Assembly (NCBI GenBank): GCA_002869065.1
Contig: PKTR01000001.1
Location: 487,118-551,117 of the forward strand
Source: Hyphomicrobiales bacterium
Lineage (GTDB): Bacteria > Pseudomonadota > Alphaproteobacteria > Rhizobiales > Rhodobiaceae
Length of the DNA stretch: 64,000 nucleotides
Direction: 5' to 3'
Positions 1 to 9,391 of this stretch are shown piece after piece. Each line of letters begins with the position of its first letter. The first letter of the stretch is position 1. The notes below the pieces were generated by a model. It was not told the DNA's origin, searched no databases, and was given only the letters and a program-made list of their open reading frames with translations. The position numbers and the translations under genes are program-made.

Positions 1-131
1 CTCGCTTCACACGACTTGTCAGCTGGATAGCGGTGATCGGCGTCGCGGAACGCTGCGCCGGATAACGGGAATCCCGAAAGACGCGCACACGGTCGGCGCG
101 AAAATCGGATGTCGAATGTCGGGGAAAATTA

Positions 132-205
132 TGGAGGCCACGCCCGGAATCGAACCGGGGTATACGGATTTGCAGTCCGCTGCGTCACCACTCCGCCACG
201 TGGCC
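132..205 (-). tRNA. tRNA-Cys (anticodon GCA)
   Basis: Read on the minus strand it folds as a complete cloverleaf with acceptor arms GGCCACG and CGTGGCC, a GCA anticodon in the loop, a GGTTCGAATCC T-arm and a genome-encoded CCA end at 132-134. The anticodon assigns it to cysteine. It has its own promoter just upstream. Confidence 0.95.
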
Positions 206-215
206 TTCGCGGCGT

Positions 216-244
216 CATATCAACCAGTTACCCGACGTTGTCAA
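216..244 (-). promoter_or_regulatory. sigma-70 promoter of tRNA-Cys
   Basis: On the minus strand TTGACA (244-239) is followed by exactly 17 bases and then GATATG (221-216). This places the start point about 4 to 5 bases before the first base of the mature tRNA-Cys. It is a near-consensus housekeeping promoter, inferred from spacing and sequence only. Confidence 0.75.
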
Positions 245-741
245 CACCGTGTTCTACCGAGGGGCGGCAGTTCCGGTTTTTTTGCCGTTTACGGACTGTA
301 TTGGCAAAGAAAGGAAAAACCTCGGACCACAATGGTTTGCACGTTACAGCCGCATGTGACGACAAAACGCATCCTTTCATGAGTGAGCGTTTTTCGTCGT
401 GCGGGCCGCCGATTTCCGCGCGAAGATGTTGCGCTTCGGTGTCGGCATCGGTGTCATCATGGCAGCGCGGGCCGACGCGGCCGGACCGCGAATCCCCGAC
501 ACTCGCGGCGCGCCCTGGCGAGGATCCCGAGACAGGGAGAAACAAATGGCGCGCCATGGTCTGTGCTCGTGCCGTCGGGTCGCCGATGCCGTGTTCACGA
601 AGCGCTCCACAGCCCTTGCCACAGCCCGGCCCGGTCGTTAATGAACGGTTAAGGCTGCGCTGCGGCGAAGGTGGTACTGCACCGCACCGTGGTCTATCGC
701 GTGCCTTTAGTCCGCAAGCCTTCAAGCCGGTGAGGGAGAGA
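245..741. other. intergenic, no supported gene
   Basis: About 500 bases between the tRNA-Cys promoter and pcm. Short open frames occur on both strands, including one (399-641) with a hydrophobic stretch ending in Ala-Asp-Ala, but none has a convincing ribosome site or a recognisable domain. The last 20 bases carry the ribosome site of pcm. Confidence 0.5.
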
Positions 742-1407
742 ATGGTCGATTTTGCCACGGCTCGCACGAAGATGGTGGACAACCAGCTTCGCACTTTCGA
801 TGTCAACACACCCGAGGTGCTGGACGCCATGGGCGCGGTGCCGCGGGAATCCTTCGTGCCGGTCGGCAAGCGGCCGCTCGCCTACATCGATGAAGATCTC
901 GCTCTCAACGGCAATGGTGCGGCCGATCGCTTCCTGATGAAGCCGGCCCTGTTCGCCAAGATGGTGAAGACCGTTGAGGTGGCCCCCGACGACATCGTTC
1001 TCGTAATCGGTTGCGGCACCGGTTATTCGGCAGCCGTACTCGCCAAGATGGCAAGCTCGGTCGTGGCGCTGGAAAGCGATGCGGACCTCGCCGCGACGGC
1101 CAGCCAGGTCCTCGTCGATCTCGGCTTCGACAATGTCGCCGTTGTCGAGGGGCCGCTGCAGGACGGCTGGAAGCAGGAAGCGCCGTATGACGTCATTCTC
1201 GTCGAAGGCGCGGTCGAGGCCTTGCCGGCGGCTCTGCTGGAGCAGCTGAAAGACGGTGGCCGTCTGATCGCCGTCGAAGGGCATGGCAACGCGGCAACCG
1301 CGGTGCTCTACATCCGCAGCGGCGACGAAGCGCCCGGGCGCGCGGCGTTCAACGCGTCCGTCAAGCCCTTGCCGGGCTTCAGCAAAGAACCGGAATTCGT
1401 TTTCTAG
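742..1407 (+). CDS. pcm: protein-L-isoaspartate O-methyltransferase family protein
   Basis: A 221-residue class I SAM-dependent methyltransferase of the PIMT family. Family members use S-adenosylmethionine to methylate isoaspartyl residues in damaged proteins so that they can revert. The SAM-binding motif is visible as VLVIGCGTGYSAAVLAK about 90 residues in, and the N-terminal segment with the Asp-Asn-Gln-Leu-Arg motif is typical of the alphaproteobacterial group. The frame is open much further upstream, but the ATG at 742 has a GGGAGAG ribosome site and begins where homologues begin. The order pcm then tolC is common in Rhizobiales. This short variant may be divergent in substrate; family assignment is firm, exact substrate is not. 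Confidence 0.85.
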   Translation: MVDFATARTKMVDNQLRTFDVNTPEVLDAMGAVPRESFVPVGKRPLAYIDEDLALNGNGAADRFLMKPALFAKMVKTVEVAPDDIVLVIGCGTGYSAAVLAKMASSVVALESDADLAATASQVLVDLGFDNVAVVEGPLQDGWKQEAPYDVILVEGAVEALPAALLEQLKDGGRLIAVEGHGNAATAVLYIRSGDEAPGRAAFNASVKPLPGFSKEPEFVF

Positions 1408-1619
1408 GACGTGCCGGCGCCGGCGGTGGTTTCTCTGCCGGCGAACCAGATGGTGTTGCGGCGTTGTTGCATGGACGCCGCACCACACGGGCAAATGCGG
1501 TTTGTGCAGGGAACGTGTGTTCCGAAGTCTCCGGCGCTTCTCTATGATGCCGGCTTGTTTTTCAGGACCAGCACGGTCGTGCGTACCGGGCTGAGCCGAA
1601 TGAGGTGGGTGACGTTGTG

Positions 1620-2987
1620 ATGCGGTATGCTCGAGTTGCGATAGCGATCGGGATGGTCGTCGGGATGGCTATGCCTGCTTCGGCCTTTTCCCTGAAAGAC
1701 GCGCTTGAGGCGGCCTACAGCAACAATCCGACGTTGAATTCGGCCCGCGCGCAGTTGCGTTCGGTCGACGAGAACGTGCCGCTGGCGAAGTCCGCGGGAC
1801 GGCCGCAGATCTTCGGCTCGGTCGATACCTCCGCGCAGCGCTACTACTCGCCGCTTTCCGGCAACATCCACACCGAATCCTTCGGCATTGGCCTGACCCT
1901 GCAGCAAACGCTGTTCCGCGGCTATCGCACGCAGAACTCGATCAAGCAGGCGAAGTCGGCCGTTCAAGCCCAGCGCCAGTCGCTGCGCAGCACCGAGCAG
2001 GATGTCTTGCTCGACGCCGCTGCGGCGTTCATGAACGTCATTCGCGACACCGCGATCGTCAATCTTCGCCGCAGCGATCTGGAGTTCCTTGTTCAGCAGG
2101 TCCAGGCCGCGCGCGATCGTTTCGACGTGGGCGAGGGCACCCGAACCGACGTTTCGCAGGCCGAGGCCCGCCGCAGCGCCGCCCAGTCGGCGCTCAACCT
2201 CGCCATGGCCAATGTCAACGCCAGCCGCGCTATTTTCGAGCAGGTCGTCGGCGTCAAGCCGGCGTCGCTCGCGACCCGCCGCGCAATCAACGAAAACTGG
2301 CTGCCGCGGTCGCTGAACGGCGCGCTGGAATCCGGTCTTGGCGGTCATCCCGCCGTTCTGGCCGCCACCCACAACATCGATGCGGCGATCTACAACGCCA
2401 AGGTCATCGAGGGTGAGCTGCTGCCGACCGTCACGCTCGAAGCCGGCGTCGAACACCGCAACAACAACTCCAATTCGCTGTCGACCGCGAGCCGCATTCA
2501 AAGCGGTTCTATCACCGGCCGAGTGACCATTCCGCTGTATCAGGGCGGTGGCGTCTCGGCGCGGGTCCGTCAGGCGAAGGAAGACCTCGGCTATGCCCGC
2601 CTGCAGGCCGACGTCCTGCGCGATCAGGTGCGTGCCGCCGTCGTTGCCGCATGGGGTTCGCATCAGGCCGCCGAAGCCTCGATCATTGCAGCGCGCGCGC
2701 AGGTTGCCGCCTCGCAGATCGCCCTGAACGGCGTTCTGGAAGAACAGAAGGTCGGCCAGCGTACGACTCTCGATGTCCTCGATTCGCAGCGCGAGCTGGT
2801 TGATGCCCGCGTCTCGCTGGTGACGGCGGAACGCGACCGCATCGTCGCCGCGTACAATCTTCTGTCGGCGTCGGGCCGGCTGTCGGCCAACCATCTCGGC
2901 CTGTCGGTCAGGTACTACAATCCGAAAGAGCACTACGAGAAGGTCGAGGACAAATGGTTCGGCCTGCGTACGCCGGACGGTCGCTGA
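1620..2987 (+). CDS. tolC: TolC-family outer membrane channel protein
   Basis: A 455-residue outer-membrane efflux protein. Such proteins form a trimeric beta-barrel with a periplasmic alpha-helical tunnel that serves type I secretion and tripartite efflux pumps. A signal peptide is clear: positive MRYAR, a hydrophobic run and the cleavage site PASA before FSLKDALEAAYSNNPTL, which is the usual start of mature TolC. Two outer-membrane-efflux repeats follow, each with a long helical part. I chose the ATG at 1620, with AGGTGG 11 bases upstream; GTG codons at 1605 and 1617 are alternatives. No inner-membrane pump partner lies nearby, so the partner is encoded elsewhere. A terminator follows. Confidence 0.92.
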   Translation: MRYARVAIAIGMVVGMAMPASAFSLKDALEAAYSNNPTLNSARAQLRSVDENVPLAKSAGRPQIFGSVDTSAQRYYSPLSGNIHTESFGIGLTLQQTLFRGYRTQNSIKQAKSAVQAQRQSLRSTEQDVLLDAAAAFMNVIRDTAIVNLRRSDLEFLVQQVQAARDRFDVGEGTRTDVSQAEARRSAAQSALNLAMANVNASRAIFEQVVGVKPASLATRRAINENWLPRSLNGALESGLGGHPAVLAATHNIDAAIYNAKVIEGELLPTVTLEAGVEHRNNNSNSLSTASRIQSGSITGRVTIPLYQGGGVSARVRQAKEDLGYARLQADVLRDQVRAAVVAAWGSHQAAEASIIAARAQVAASQIALNGVLEEQKVGQRTTLDVLDSQRELVDARVSLVTAERDRIVAAYNLLSASGRLSANHLGLSVRYYNPKEHYEKVEDKWFGLRTPDGR

Positions 2988-3038
2988 GACCTGAACCCGT
3001 TGCAGCGATAGCGGCTGGCACTTGCCGCTGAAGAACAC

Positions 3039-3070
3039 GGCGCCACGGCATTGCCGGCGCCGTTTTGTTC
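3039..3070 (+). terminator. intrinsic terminator after tolC
   Basis: CGGCGCC (3039-3045) pairs with GGCGCCG (3057-3063) and is followed by TTTTGTT. It separates pcm-tolC from popZ. Confidence 0.75.
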
Positions 3071-3287
3071 GCCGGCTCTGGTTTTCTCGCCGTTTTACAA
3101 CGACGTTGCGTAATCACACGCCCGGTTTTCTCAGTATTTCCGTTCGTTGCCGCCTTGGTGCGCGAATACTGTGTACCAACGCCTTCGCGGGATTCCTTCA
3201 AGAGTTGGCGCGGTATAGTATTCCATGAAGCGAATCGTCTCCGCGTCCGGCGATTCCCCGTCATTTGACGCACGCACGAGGAAGGCA

Positions 3288-3980
3288 ATGGCCAACGTCA
3301 ACCAGGATCAAGAGCCATCGATGGAAGAGATCCTGGCTTCTATCCGCCGGATCATTTCCGATGATGATGCTGACGGTGGCGCGGCAAAGGCCGATGCCAA
3401 GGAGGAGATGTCCCAGGACGATCTCGACGCGCTTTTTGATGCGCCCGAGCCCGCGGCCGAAGAGCCGATGTCGCAAGACGATCTCGACGCGCTTTTTGAT
3501 GCTCCTGAGCCGGCCGCCGAAGAACCGATGTCGCAGGACGACCTCGACGCGCTGTTCGACGGCGACGGCGGTGACGATTCCGGTGGCGAGGATGTGCTCG
3601 ACCTGACCGAAGATCTGGCGGTTGAGGACGATCTCGACATGACGCCGGACGAATCCGATATTGCGTTCGCCGAGCCGGAACCCGAGCCCGAACCGGAGCC
3701 GGTTGTCGCGGAAGAGCCGATCATCGAAGCCGCGATGGATGCGGTTATCGACGAGGTCGTCGACGGCGAACAGCTGTTGTCCGCGCAGAGCGATGCTGCC
3801 GCTTCGGCCGCATTCGCCAACCTGGCCAATACCATCCTGTCGAACAACGCCCGCACACTCGAGGACCTCGTGCGCGAGATGCTGCGGCCGATGCTCAAGA
3901 CCTGGCTCGATGACAATTTGCCGACGCTCGTCGAGCGCTTGGTCCGTCAGGAAATCGAACGCGTCTCGCGCGGCCGCTGA
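3288..3980 (+). CDS. popZ: polar organizing protein PopZ (DUF2497)
   Basis: A 230-residue acidic protein with the PopZ layout. The N-terminal helix contains EPSMEEILASIRRIISDD (about residues 7-24). A long Glu/Asp/Pro-rich linker follows, then a C-terminal oligomerisation region (about 175-230) with LEDLVREMLRPMLKTWLDDN. In Caulobacter and Agrobacterium PopZ forms a polar matrix that holds the chromosome origin and recruits cell-cycle proteins. The start is at the ATG with GAGGAAGG just before it. Unusually, the linker holds two complete 20-residue repeats and one partial repeat, each beginning MSQDDLDALFD (residues 41-91). That motif resembles the N-terminal peptide of the flagellar proteins FliM and FliY. 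popZ before valS is conserved in Rhizobiales. Confidence 0.92.
   Translation: MANVNQDQEPSMEEILASIRRIISDDDADGGAAKADAKEEMSQDDLDALFDAPEPAAEEPMSQDDLDALFDAPEPAAEEPMSQDDLDALFDGDGGDDSGGEDVLDLTEDLAVEDDLDMTPDESDIAFAEPEPEPEPEPVVAEEPIIEAAMDAVIDEVVDGEQLLSAQSDAAASAAFANLANTILSNNARTLEDLVREMLRPMLKTWLDDNLPTLVERLVRQEIERVSRGR
3408..3560 (+). repeat. 60-bp in-frame tandem repeat inside popZ
   Basis: Two full 60-bp copies (3408-3467, 3468-3527) and a partial third (3528-3560) encode MSQDDLDALFDAPEPAAEEP-type units. The copies differ at several synonymous positions, so the duplication is not very recent and the protein sequence appears to be under selection. Confidence 0.95.
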
Positions 3981-4040
3981 TCGCACAGCGATCGCGGTGG
4001 ACCCTCGCAATACGCGGCTTTTCGTCCACGGCGCAGGCAA

Positions 4041-4074
4041 AAACGGCCTGTCTGCTCGGCATTTGGCCGTTTCC
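4041..4074 (+). terminator. possible terminator between popZ and valS
   Basis: AAACGGCC (4041-4048) and GGCCGTTT (4065-4072) can pair around a 16-base loop. The T tract is short, so termination may be weak. Confidence 0.35.
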
Positions 4075-4157
4075 TGCCCTTCCTCATGTTGACTTGTTCG
4101 CGGCCAAGCGCTTTACCAGCGCGACGGACGATCGACACGACTGCCGGAAGAAATTTC

Positions 4158-6938
4158 ATGCTCGACAAGACCTACGATGCAGCGGCCGTTGAGCCGCGGA
4201 TTTACGCCGAATGGGAAGACACGGCCGCGTTTCGCGCCGCCGCCGCCGCCAAGGAAGGCGAAGACGCCTACTGCATCGTCATTCCGCCGCCGAACGTAAC
4301 CGGCTCGCTGCATATGGGCCACGCGCTCAACAACACGCTGCAGGACATCCTGGTCCGCATGCAGCGCATGCGCGGCCGCGACGTGTTGTGGCAGCCCGGT
4401 ACCGATCACGCCGGCATCGCCACCCAGATGGTCGTCGAACGCCAGCTGATGGAGCGCCAGCTTCCCGGCCGCCGCGATATGGGCCGCAACGCCTTTGTCG
4501 ACCGTGTCTGGGAGTGGAAGGCCGAATCCGGCGGCACCATCATCAACCAGCTGAAACGCCTTGGCGCCTCCTGCGACTGGAGCCGCGAACGTTTCACCAT
4601 GGATGAGGGCCTGTCGCGGGCCGTGCTCGAAGTTTTCGTGACCCTGTTCCACGAGGGGCTGATTTACAAGGACAAGCGCCTCGTTAACTGGGATCCGAAA
4701 CTGCACACCGCGATTTCCGATCTCGAAGTGCAGCAGATCGAGACCAAGGGCCATCTCTGGCACTTCCGCTACCCGATCGAGGGCGAGGAGGGCCGCTACA
4801 TCATCGTTGCGACGACCCGCCCCGAGACCATGCTCGGCGACACCGCCGTCGCGGTTCACCCCGATGACGAGCGCTACAAGGACCTGATCGGCAAGCATGT
4901 CGTGCTGCCGCTGGTCGGCCGCCGCATCCCGATCGTCGGCGACGAGTACGCCGATCCCGAGACCGGCTCGGGCGCGGTGAAGATCACGCCGGCGCACGAC
5001 TTCAACGACTTCGAGGTCGGCAAGCGCCACGATCTGCCGATGATCAACGTGCTCGACGAGGAAGCCAACATGTTCCTCGCCGGCAACGAGGACATGCTGC
5101 GCGGCGTCACCCCGTCCGACGAGCTGAACGAGACGTTGACGCTCGACGGCATCGATCGTTTCACCGCCCGCAAGCGGATCGTCGAGATGATGGACGAGCG
5201 CGGCCTGCTCGATCAGATCGAGGATCACACCCACATGGTGCCGCATGGCGACCGTGGCGGCGTGCCGATCGAACCGTTCCTGACCGACCAGTGGTATGTC
5301 GACGCCAACACGCTCGCCAAGCCGGCGATCGCGTCGGTGCGCGAGGGCCGTACGACCTTCGTGCCGAAGAACTGGGAAAAGACCTATTTCGAGTGGATGG
5401 AGAACATCCAGCCCTGGTGCATCTCGCGCCAGCTCTGGTGGGGTCACCAGATCCCGGCCTGGTACGGCCCGGATGGCGCGGTGTTCGTCGAGCGTGCCGA
5501 GGAAGCGGCGCTGAAGGCTGCCGCCGAGCACTTCGGCAAGCCGGTTGCCGTCACCGACCGCGAAACCGCGCTCGCCGAATGGAAAGAGACCGACGGCAAG
5601 GGCGGCGACACCATCTCGCTCTACCGCGACGAGGACGTGCTCGACACCTGGTTATCGTCCGCGCTGTGGCCGTTTTCGACGCTCGGCTGGCCGGACAAGA
5701 CGCCGGAACTCGCGCGCTACTACCAGACAGACGTGCTGGTCACCGGCTTCGACATCATCTTCTTCTGGGTCGCCCGGATGATGATGATGGGCCTTCACTT
5801 CATGAAGGAAGAGCCGTTCCACACGGTCTACATCCACGCCCTCGTTCGCGACGAGAAGGGCGCCAAGATGTCGAAGTCGAAGGGCAACGTCATCGACCCG
5901 CTCGAACTGATCGACGAGTATGGCGCCGACGCGGTGCGTTTCACGCTCGCCGCCATGGCCGCACAAGGCCGCGATATCAAGCTCGCCGCTTCGCGCGTTG
6001 CAGGTTATCGCAATTTCGCGACCAAGCTGTGGAACGCGGCGCGCTTTGCCGAAATGAACGAGTGCGCGCGCACCGCCGACTTCGACCCGAAGGCCGTCAC
6101 CGGCACTGTCAATCGTTGGATCGTGGTCGAGACCGCGCGTACCGCAAAGGCCGTCACCGAAGCACTCGACACCTATCGCTTCAACGAGGCGGCCGGCGCG
6201 CTCTACCGCTTCGTCTGGAACACCTTCTGCGACTGGCACCTGGAACTCGCCAAGCCGATCTTCGGTGGCGAGGACGAGGCGGCGAAGGCCGAGACGCGGG
6301 CAACGACCGCCTGGGTGCTCGACCGCATCCTCGTCATGCTGCACCCGTTCATGCCGTTCATCACCGAAGAGCTGTGGCAGCGCACCGGCGAGAACGGTCC
6401 GGCGCGCGAGACCATGCTCATTCACGCGTCCTGGCCGGACTTCGATATCGAGGACACCGGCGCGGCGGACGAGATCAACTGGCTGGTCGACATGATTGGT
6501 GCGGTGCGCTCGGTTCGTGCCGAAATGAACGTGCCGCCGGGCGCCGAAGTGCCGCTGACCCTGGTCGGTGCCGATGACACCATCAGGGCGCGTCTGGAAA
6601 CCCACCGCGCGGCACTTGAGCGGCTCGCCCGCGTCAAGCCTATCGACCTCGCCGATGCCGCACCGAAGGGCACCGCGCAGATCGTCGTTGGCGACATGAC
6701 CGCCTGCCTGACGCTTGCCGGTGTCATCGACCTCGATGCCGAGCGCGGTCGCCTCGCCAAGGAGATCGACAAGATCGAGAAGGACGTCGCGCGCATCGAC
6801 AAGAAGCTGTCGAACGAGCAGTTTCTCGCCAAGGCGCCCGACGAGGTGGTCGAGGCCGAACGCGAGAAGCGCGATGAAGCCCTGCAGCGCAAGGAGAAGG
6901 TCGAGCAGGCCCTGAGCCGGCTCGCCGAACTCGGCTGA
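4158..6938 (+). CDS. valS: valyl-tRNA synthetase
   Basis: A 926-residue class Ia aminoacyl-tRNA synthetase that charges tRNA-Val with valine. The HIGH-type signature is visible as [15 protein letters not shown] near the N-terminus, the editing (CP1) domain follows, and the KMSKS loop is seen as [14 protein letters not shown]. The C-terminus ends in the ValRS coiled-coil arm, rich in Lys and Glu. Length agrees with the family. The open frame extends 24 codons upstream, but the ATG at 4158 (ribosome site CGGAAG) gives the usual N-terminus [17 protein letters not shown] strong terminator follows, and transcription converges with glnA. Confidence 0.97.
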   Translation: MLDKTYDAAAVEPRIYAEWEDTAAFRAAAAAKEGEDAYCIVIPPPNVTGSLHMGHALNNTLQDILVRMQRMRGRDVLWQPGTDHAGIATQMVVERQLMERQLPGRRDMGRNAFVDRVWEWKAESGGTIINQLKRLGASCDWSRERFTMDEGLSRAVLEVFVTLFHEGLIYKDKRLVNWDPKLHTAISDLEVQQIETKGHLWHFRYPIEGEEGRYIIVATTRPETMLGDTAVAVHPDDERYKDLIGKHVVLPLVGRRIPIVGDEYADPETGSGAVKITPAHDFNDFEVGKRHDLPMINVLDEEANMFLAGNEDMLRGVTPSDELNETLTLDGIDRFTARKRIVEMMDERGLLDQIEDHTHMVPHGDRGGVPIEPFLTDQWYVDANTLAKPAIASVREGRTTFVPKNWEKTYFEWMENIQPWCISRQLWWGHQIPAWYGPDGAVFVERAEEAALKAAAEHFGKPVAVTDRETALAEWKETDGKGGDTISLYRDEDVLDTWLSSALWPFSTLGWPDKTPELARYYQTDVLVTGFDIIFFWVARMMMMGLHFMKEEPFHTVYIHALVRDEKGAKMSKSKGNVIDPLELIDEYGADAVRFTLAAMAAQGRDIKLAASRVAGYRNFATKLWNAARFAEMNECARTADFDPKAVTGTVNRWIVVETARTAKAVTEALDTYRFNEAAGALYRFVWNTFCDWHLELAKPIFGGEDEAAKAETRATTAWVLDRILVMLHPFMPFITEELWQRTGENGPARETMLIHASWPDFDIEDTGAADEINWLVDMIGAVRSVRAEMNVPPGAEVPLTLVGADDTIRARLETHRAALERLARVKPIDLADAAPKGTAQIVVGDMTACLTLAGVIDLDAERGRLAKEIDKIEKDVARIDKKLSNEQFLAKAPDEVVEAEREKRDEALQRKEKVEQALSRLAELG

Positions 6939-6966
6939 CGCCGAAGCCGCAATACGCTGACTGATC

Positions 6967-6998
6967 AAAAAGGGCCGGGGACTTTCCCGGCCCTTTTT
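6967..6998 (+). terminator. intrinsic terminator of valS
   Basis: GGGCCGGG (6972-6979) and CCCGGCCC (6986-6993) form an 8-bp G+C-rich stem followed by TTTTT. The preceding A run could make it act on the other strand too. Confidence 0.9.
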
Positions 6999-7013
6999 CA
7001 TTGTCTGCACACC

Positions 7014-7048
7014 AAAAAGAAAAGCCGGGGCATCGCTGCCCCGGCTTT
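7014..7048 (-). terminator. intrinsic terminator of glnA
   Basis: On the minus strand AAAGCCGGGG and CCCCGGCTTT form a 10-bp stem with an 8-base loop, followed by TTTTCTTTTTGG. It lies 33 bases beyond the glnA stop codon. Confidence 0.9.
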
Positions 7049-7080
7049 CCGGTGTTTGAGGTCGGATCCGGTGAGACGGA

Positions 7081-8490
7081 TTAGACCGAGTAGTACATGT
7101 CGAACTCGACCGGGTGCGGCGTGTGATCGTAGCGGATGACTTCTTCCATCTTCAGCTCGATATACGCGTCGATCTGGTCGTCGTCGAAGACGCCGCCGGC
7201 CTTGAGGTACTCGCGGTCGGCATCGAGGCTCTCGAGGGCTTCACGCAGCGAGGCCGCAACCGTCGGGATCTCCTGCAGCTCTGCCGCCGGCAGGTCGTAG
7301 AGGTTCTTGTCCATCGGATCGCCCGGATGGATCTTGTTCTTGATGCCGTCGAGGCCGGCCATCAGCATGGCGGTGAAGGCCAGGTACGGGTTCGCCGCCG
7401 GATCCGGGAAGCGGATCTCGATGCGCTTGGCTTTCGGCGAGGTCGCGAACGGGATACGGCAGGAAGCCGAACGGTTGCGAGCCGAGTAGGCGAGGAGCAC
7501 CGGAGCCTCGTAGCCCGGGACGAGACGCTTGTAGGAGTTCGTCGACGGGTTGGTGAAGGCGTTGAGCGACTTGGCGTGCTTCAGGATGCCGCCGATGTAG
7601 TACAGGCAGTCTTCCGACAGGTCGGCGTACTGGTTACCGGCGAAGACCGGCTTGCCTTCCTTCCAGATCGACTGGTGGCAGTGCATGCCCGTGCCGTTGT
7701 CGCCATAGACCGGCTTCGGCATGAAGGTAGCGGACTTGCCATAGGCGTTGGCAACCTGATGGACGACGTACTTGTAGATCTGCATCTGGTCGGCCATGAA
7801 GGTCATGGTGTTGAACATCATGCCGAGTTCGTGCTGGGCAGCCGCCACTTCGTGGTGGTGCTTTTCGACCGTGACGCCCATCTCGGCCATCACCGAGAGC
7901 ATCTCGGAGCGCATGTCCTGTGCGGAGTCGATCGGCGGGACCGGGAAGTAGCCGCCCTTGGTGCGCGGACGGTGGCCGAGGTTGCCGCTGTCGTATTCCG
8001 AACCCATGTTCGACGGCAGTTCGATCGAGTCGAGCTGGAAGCCGGTGTCATACGGGTCGACCGAGAAGCGGACGTCGTCGAAGACGAAGAATTCGGCTTC
8101 CGGACCGAACGAGATGGTGTCGCCGATGCCGGTCGACTTCAGGTAGGCTTCAGCGCGCTTGGCGGTCATGCGCGGGTCGCGGTTGTAGCCCTCGCCGGTG
8201 CCCGGATCGAGAATGTCGCAGAAGATCGCCATGGTGGACTGGCCGAAGAACGGGTCCATGTGGGCCGATTCCGGATCCATCATCAGCGTCATGTCGGACT
8301 CGTTGATCGCCTTCCAGCCGGCGATCGAGGAGCCGTCGAACATGATGCCTTCGGCGAAGGCGTCTTCGTCGATCATGCCGGCATCCATGGTCAGATGCTG
8401 CATCTTGCCGCGCGGATCGGTGAAGCGGACGTCCACGTACTTGACGTCGTCGTCTTTGATTCTCTTCAGGACATCACTGGCAGTGGTCAT
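7081..8490 (-). CDS. glnA: glutamine synthetase type I
   Basis: A 469-residue glutamine synthetase I, which makes glutamine from glutamate, ammonia and ATP and forms a dodecamer. Visible signatures are [10 protein letters not shown] (51-60), the ATP-binding [12 protein letters not shown] region (about 259-270), [17 protein letters not shown] (314-330) and the adenylylation site Tyr398 in NLYDLP. That tyrosine indicates control by GlnE adenylyltransferase. The ATG at 8490 has AGGAT upstream and starts [14 protein letters not shown] as usual. It follows glnB by about 100 bases on the same strand and is probably co-transcribed from the sigma-54 promoter before glnB. Confidence 0.97.
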   Translation of the reverse strand: MTTASDVLKRIKDDDVKYVDVRFTDPRGKMQHLTMDAGMIDEDAFAEGIMFDGSSIAGWKAINESDMTLMMDPESAHMDPFFGQSTMAIFCDILDPGTGEGYNRDPRMTAKRAEAYLKSTGIGDTISFGPEAEFFVFDDVRFSVDPYDTGFQLDSIELPSNMGSEYDSGNLGHRPRTKGGYFPVPPIDSAQDMRSEMLSVMAEMGVTVEKHHHEVAAAQHELGMMFNTMTFMADQMQIYKYVVHQVANAYGKSATFMPKPVYGDNGTGMHCHQSIWKEGKPVFAGNQYADLSEDCLYYIGGILKHAKSLNAFTNPSTNSYKRLVPGYEAPVLLAYSARNRSASCRIPFATSPKAKRIEIRFPDPAANPYLAFTAMLMAGLDGIKNKIHPGDPMDKNLYDLPAAELQEIPTVAASLREALESLDADREYLKAGGVFDDDQIDAYIELKMEEVIRYDHTPHPVEFDMYYSV

Positions 8491-8593
8491 ATTGTGATCC
8501 TCTATCTTTAAGGGAGTTGTGTTGATCTGTTGGCCCGAACGGATCGCCGGCCGGAATGCCGACGCTTCGCCGTTCATTGGAGCTGTGTTCTGG

Positions 8594-8992
<399 letters not shown>

Positions 8993-8994
8993 CT

Positions 8995-9010
8995 AGCACG
9001 CTCCGTGCCA
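8995..9010 (-). promoter_or_regulatory. sigma-54 promoter of glnBA
   Basis: Minus-strand TGGCACGGAGCGTGCT has GG and GC exactly 10 bases apart and matches the -24/-12 consensus TGGCAC-N5-TTGCW at nearly every position. Nitrogen-limited control of glnBA by NtrC and sigma-54 is well known. I did not find a clear NtrC dyad upstream, so activator binding is inferred. Confidence 0.75.
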
Positions 9011-9391
9011 ACTCGCAGGGGGATTGTTTTTCGGCATTTCGCCGCAGTTTTTGCCGGAATAAATGCCGCTTTTCGTTTTGAATGCGGAAATCGAAGGCGA
9101 AAAAATAGGCAAATGAATAAAAAATAGACAATGATTGCCAGGGGCGCCGATGGAACCCTTTTCGACAGTCAGTTTGACCCCGAGCGTCGGTGATGAATTG
9201 CTAGGTGGTTTGTGGCGCGGTTTTCATCAATTCGCTTGTGTGCCCTGCGGCATGACGCGCGCAAATTTCCAAAACGTTCCGTCAAGGGGATGCGCGGAGT
9301 ATGGTTCCAGGCGCGGATCCGGAGTCGCGGCGTGGTCAGGCCATGTTAGGCGCCGCACCTCCGGTTTTCGGCAGTGAAGGACTTGCACGAA
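9011..9391. other. divergent intergenic region glnB / nnrD
   Basis: This region holds the upstream control zone of glnBA and the leader of the NAD(P)HX gene. The first 120 bases are A+T-rich (around 9060-9130), as expected for an activator or IHF site. Repeated GCCG/CGGC half-sites occur at 9030-9090, but I cannot assign a binding protein. No gene is seen. Confidence 0.5.

Noticed and set aside
1-131. Possible 3' end of a gene in frame 3 stopping at 63
   Set aside because: Only 20 codons are visible, with no recognisable sequence, so it cannot be told from chance.
399-641. 80-codon frame with a hydrophobic segment resembling a signal peptide
   Set aside because: No convincing ribosome site, overlapping frames of similar length on both strands, and an Arg-rich non-descript remainder.
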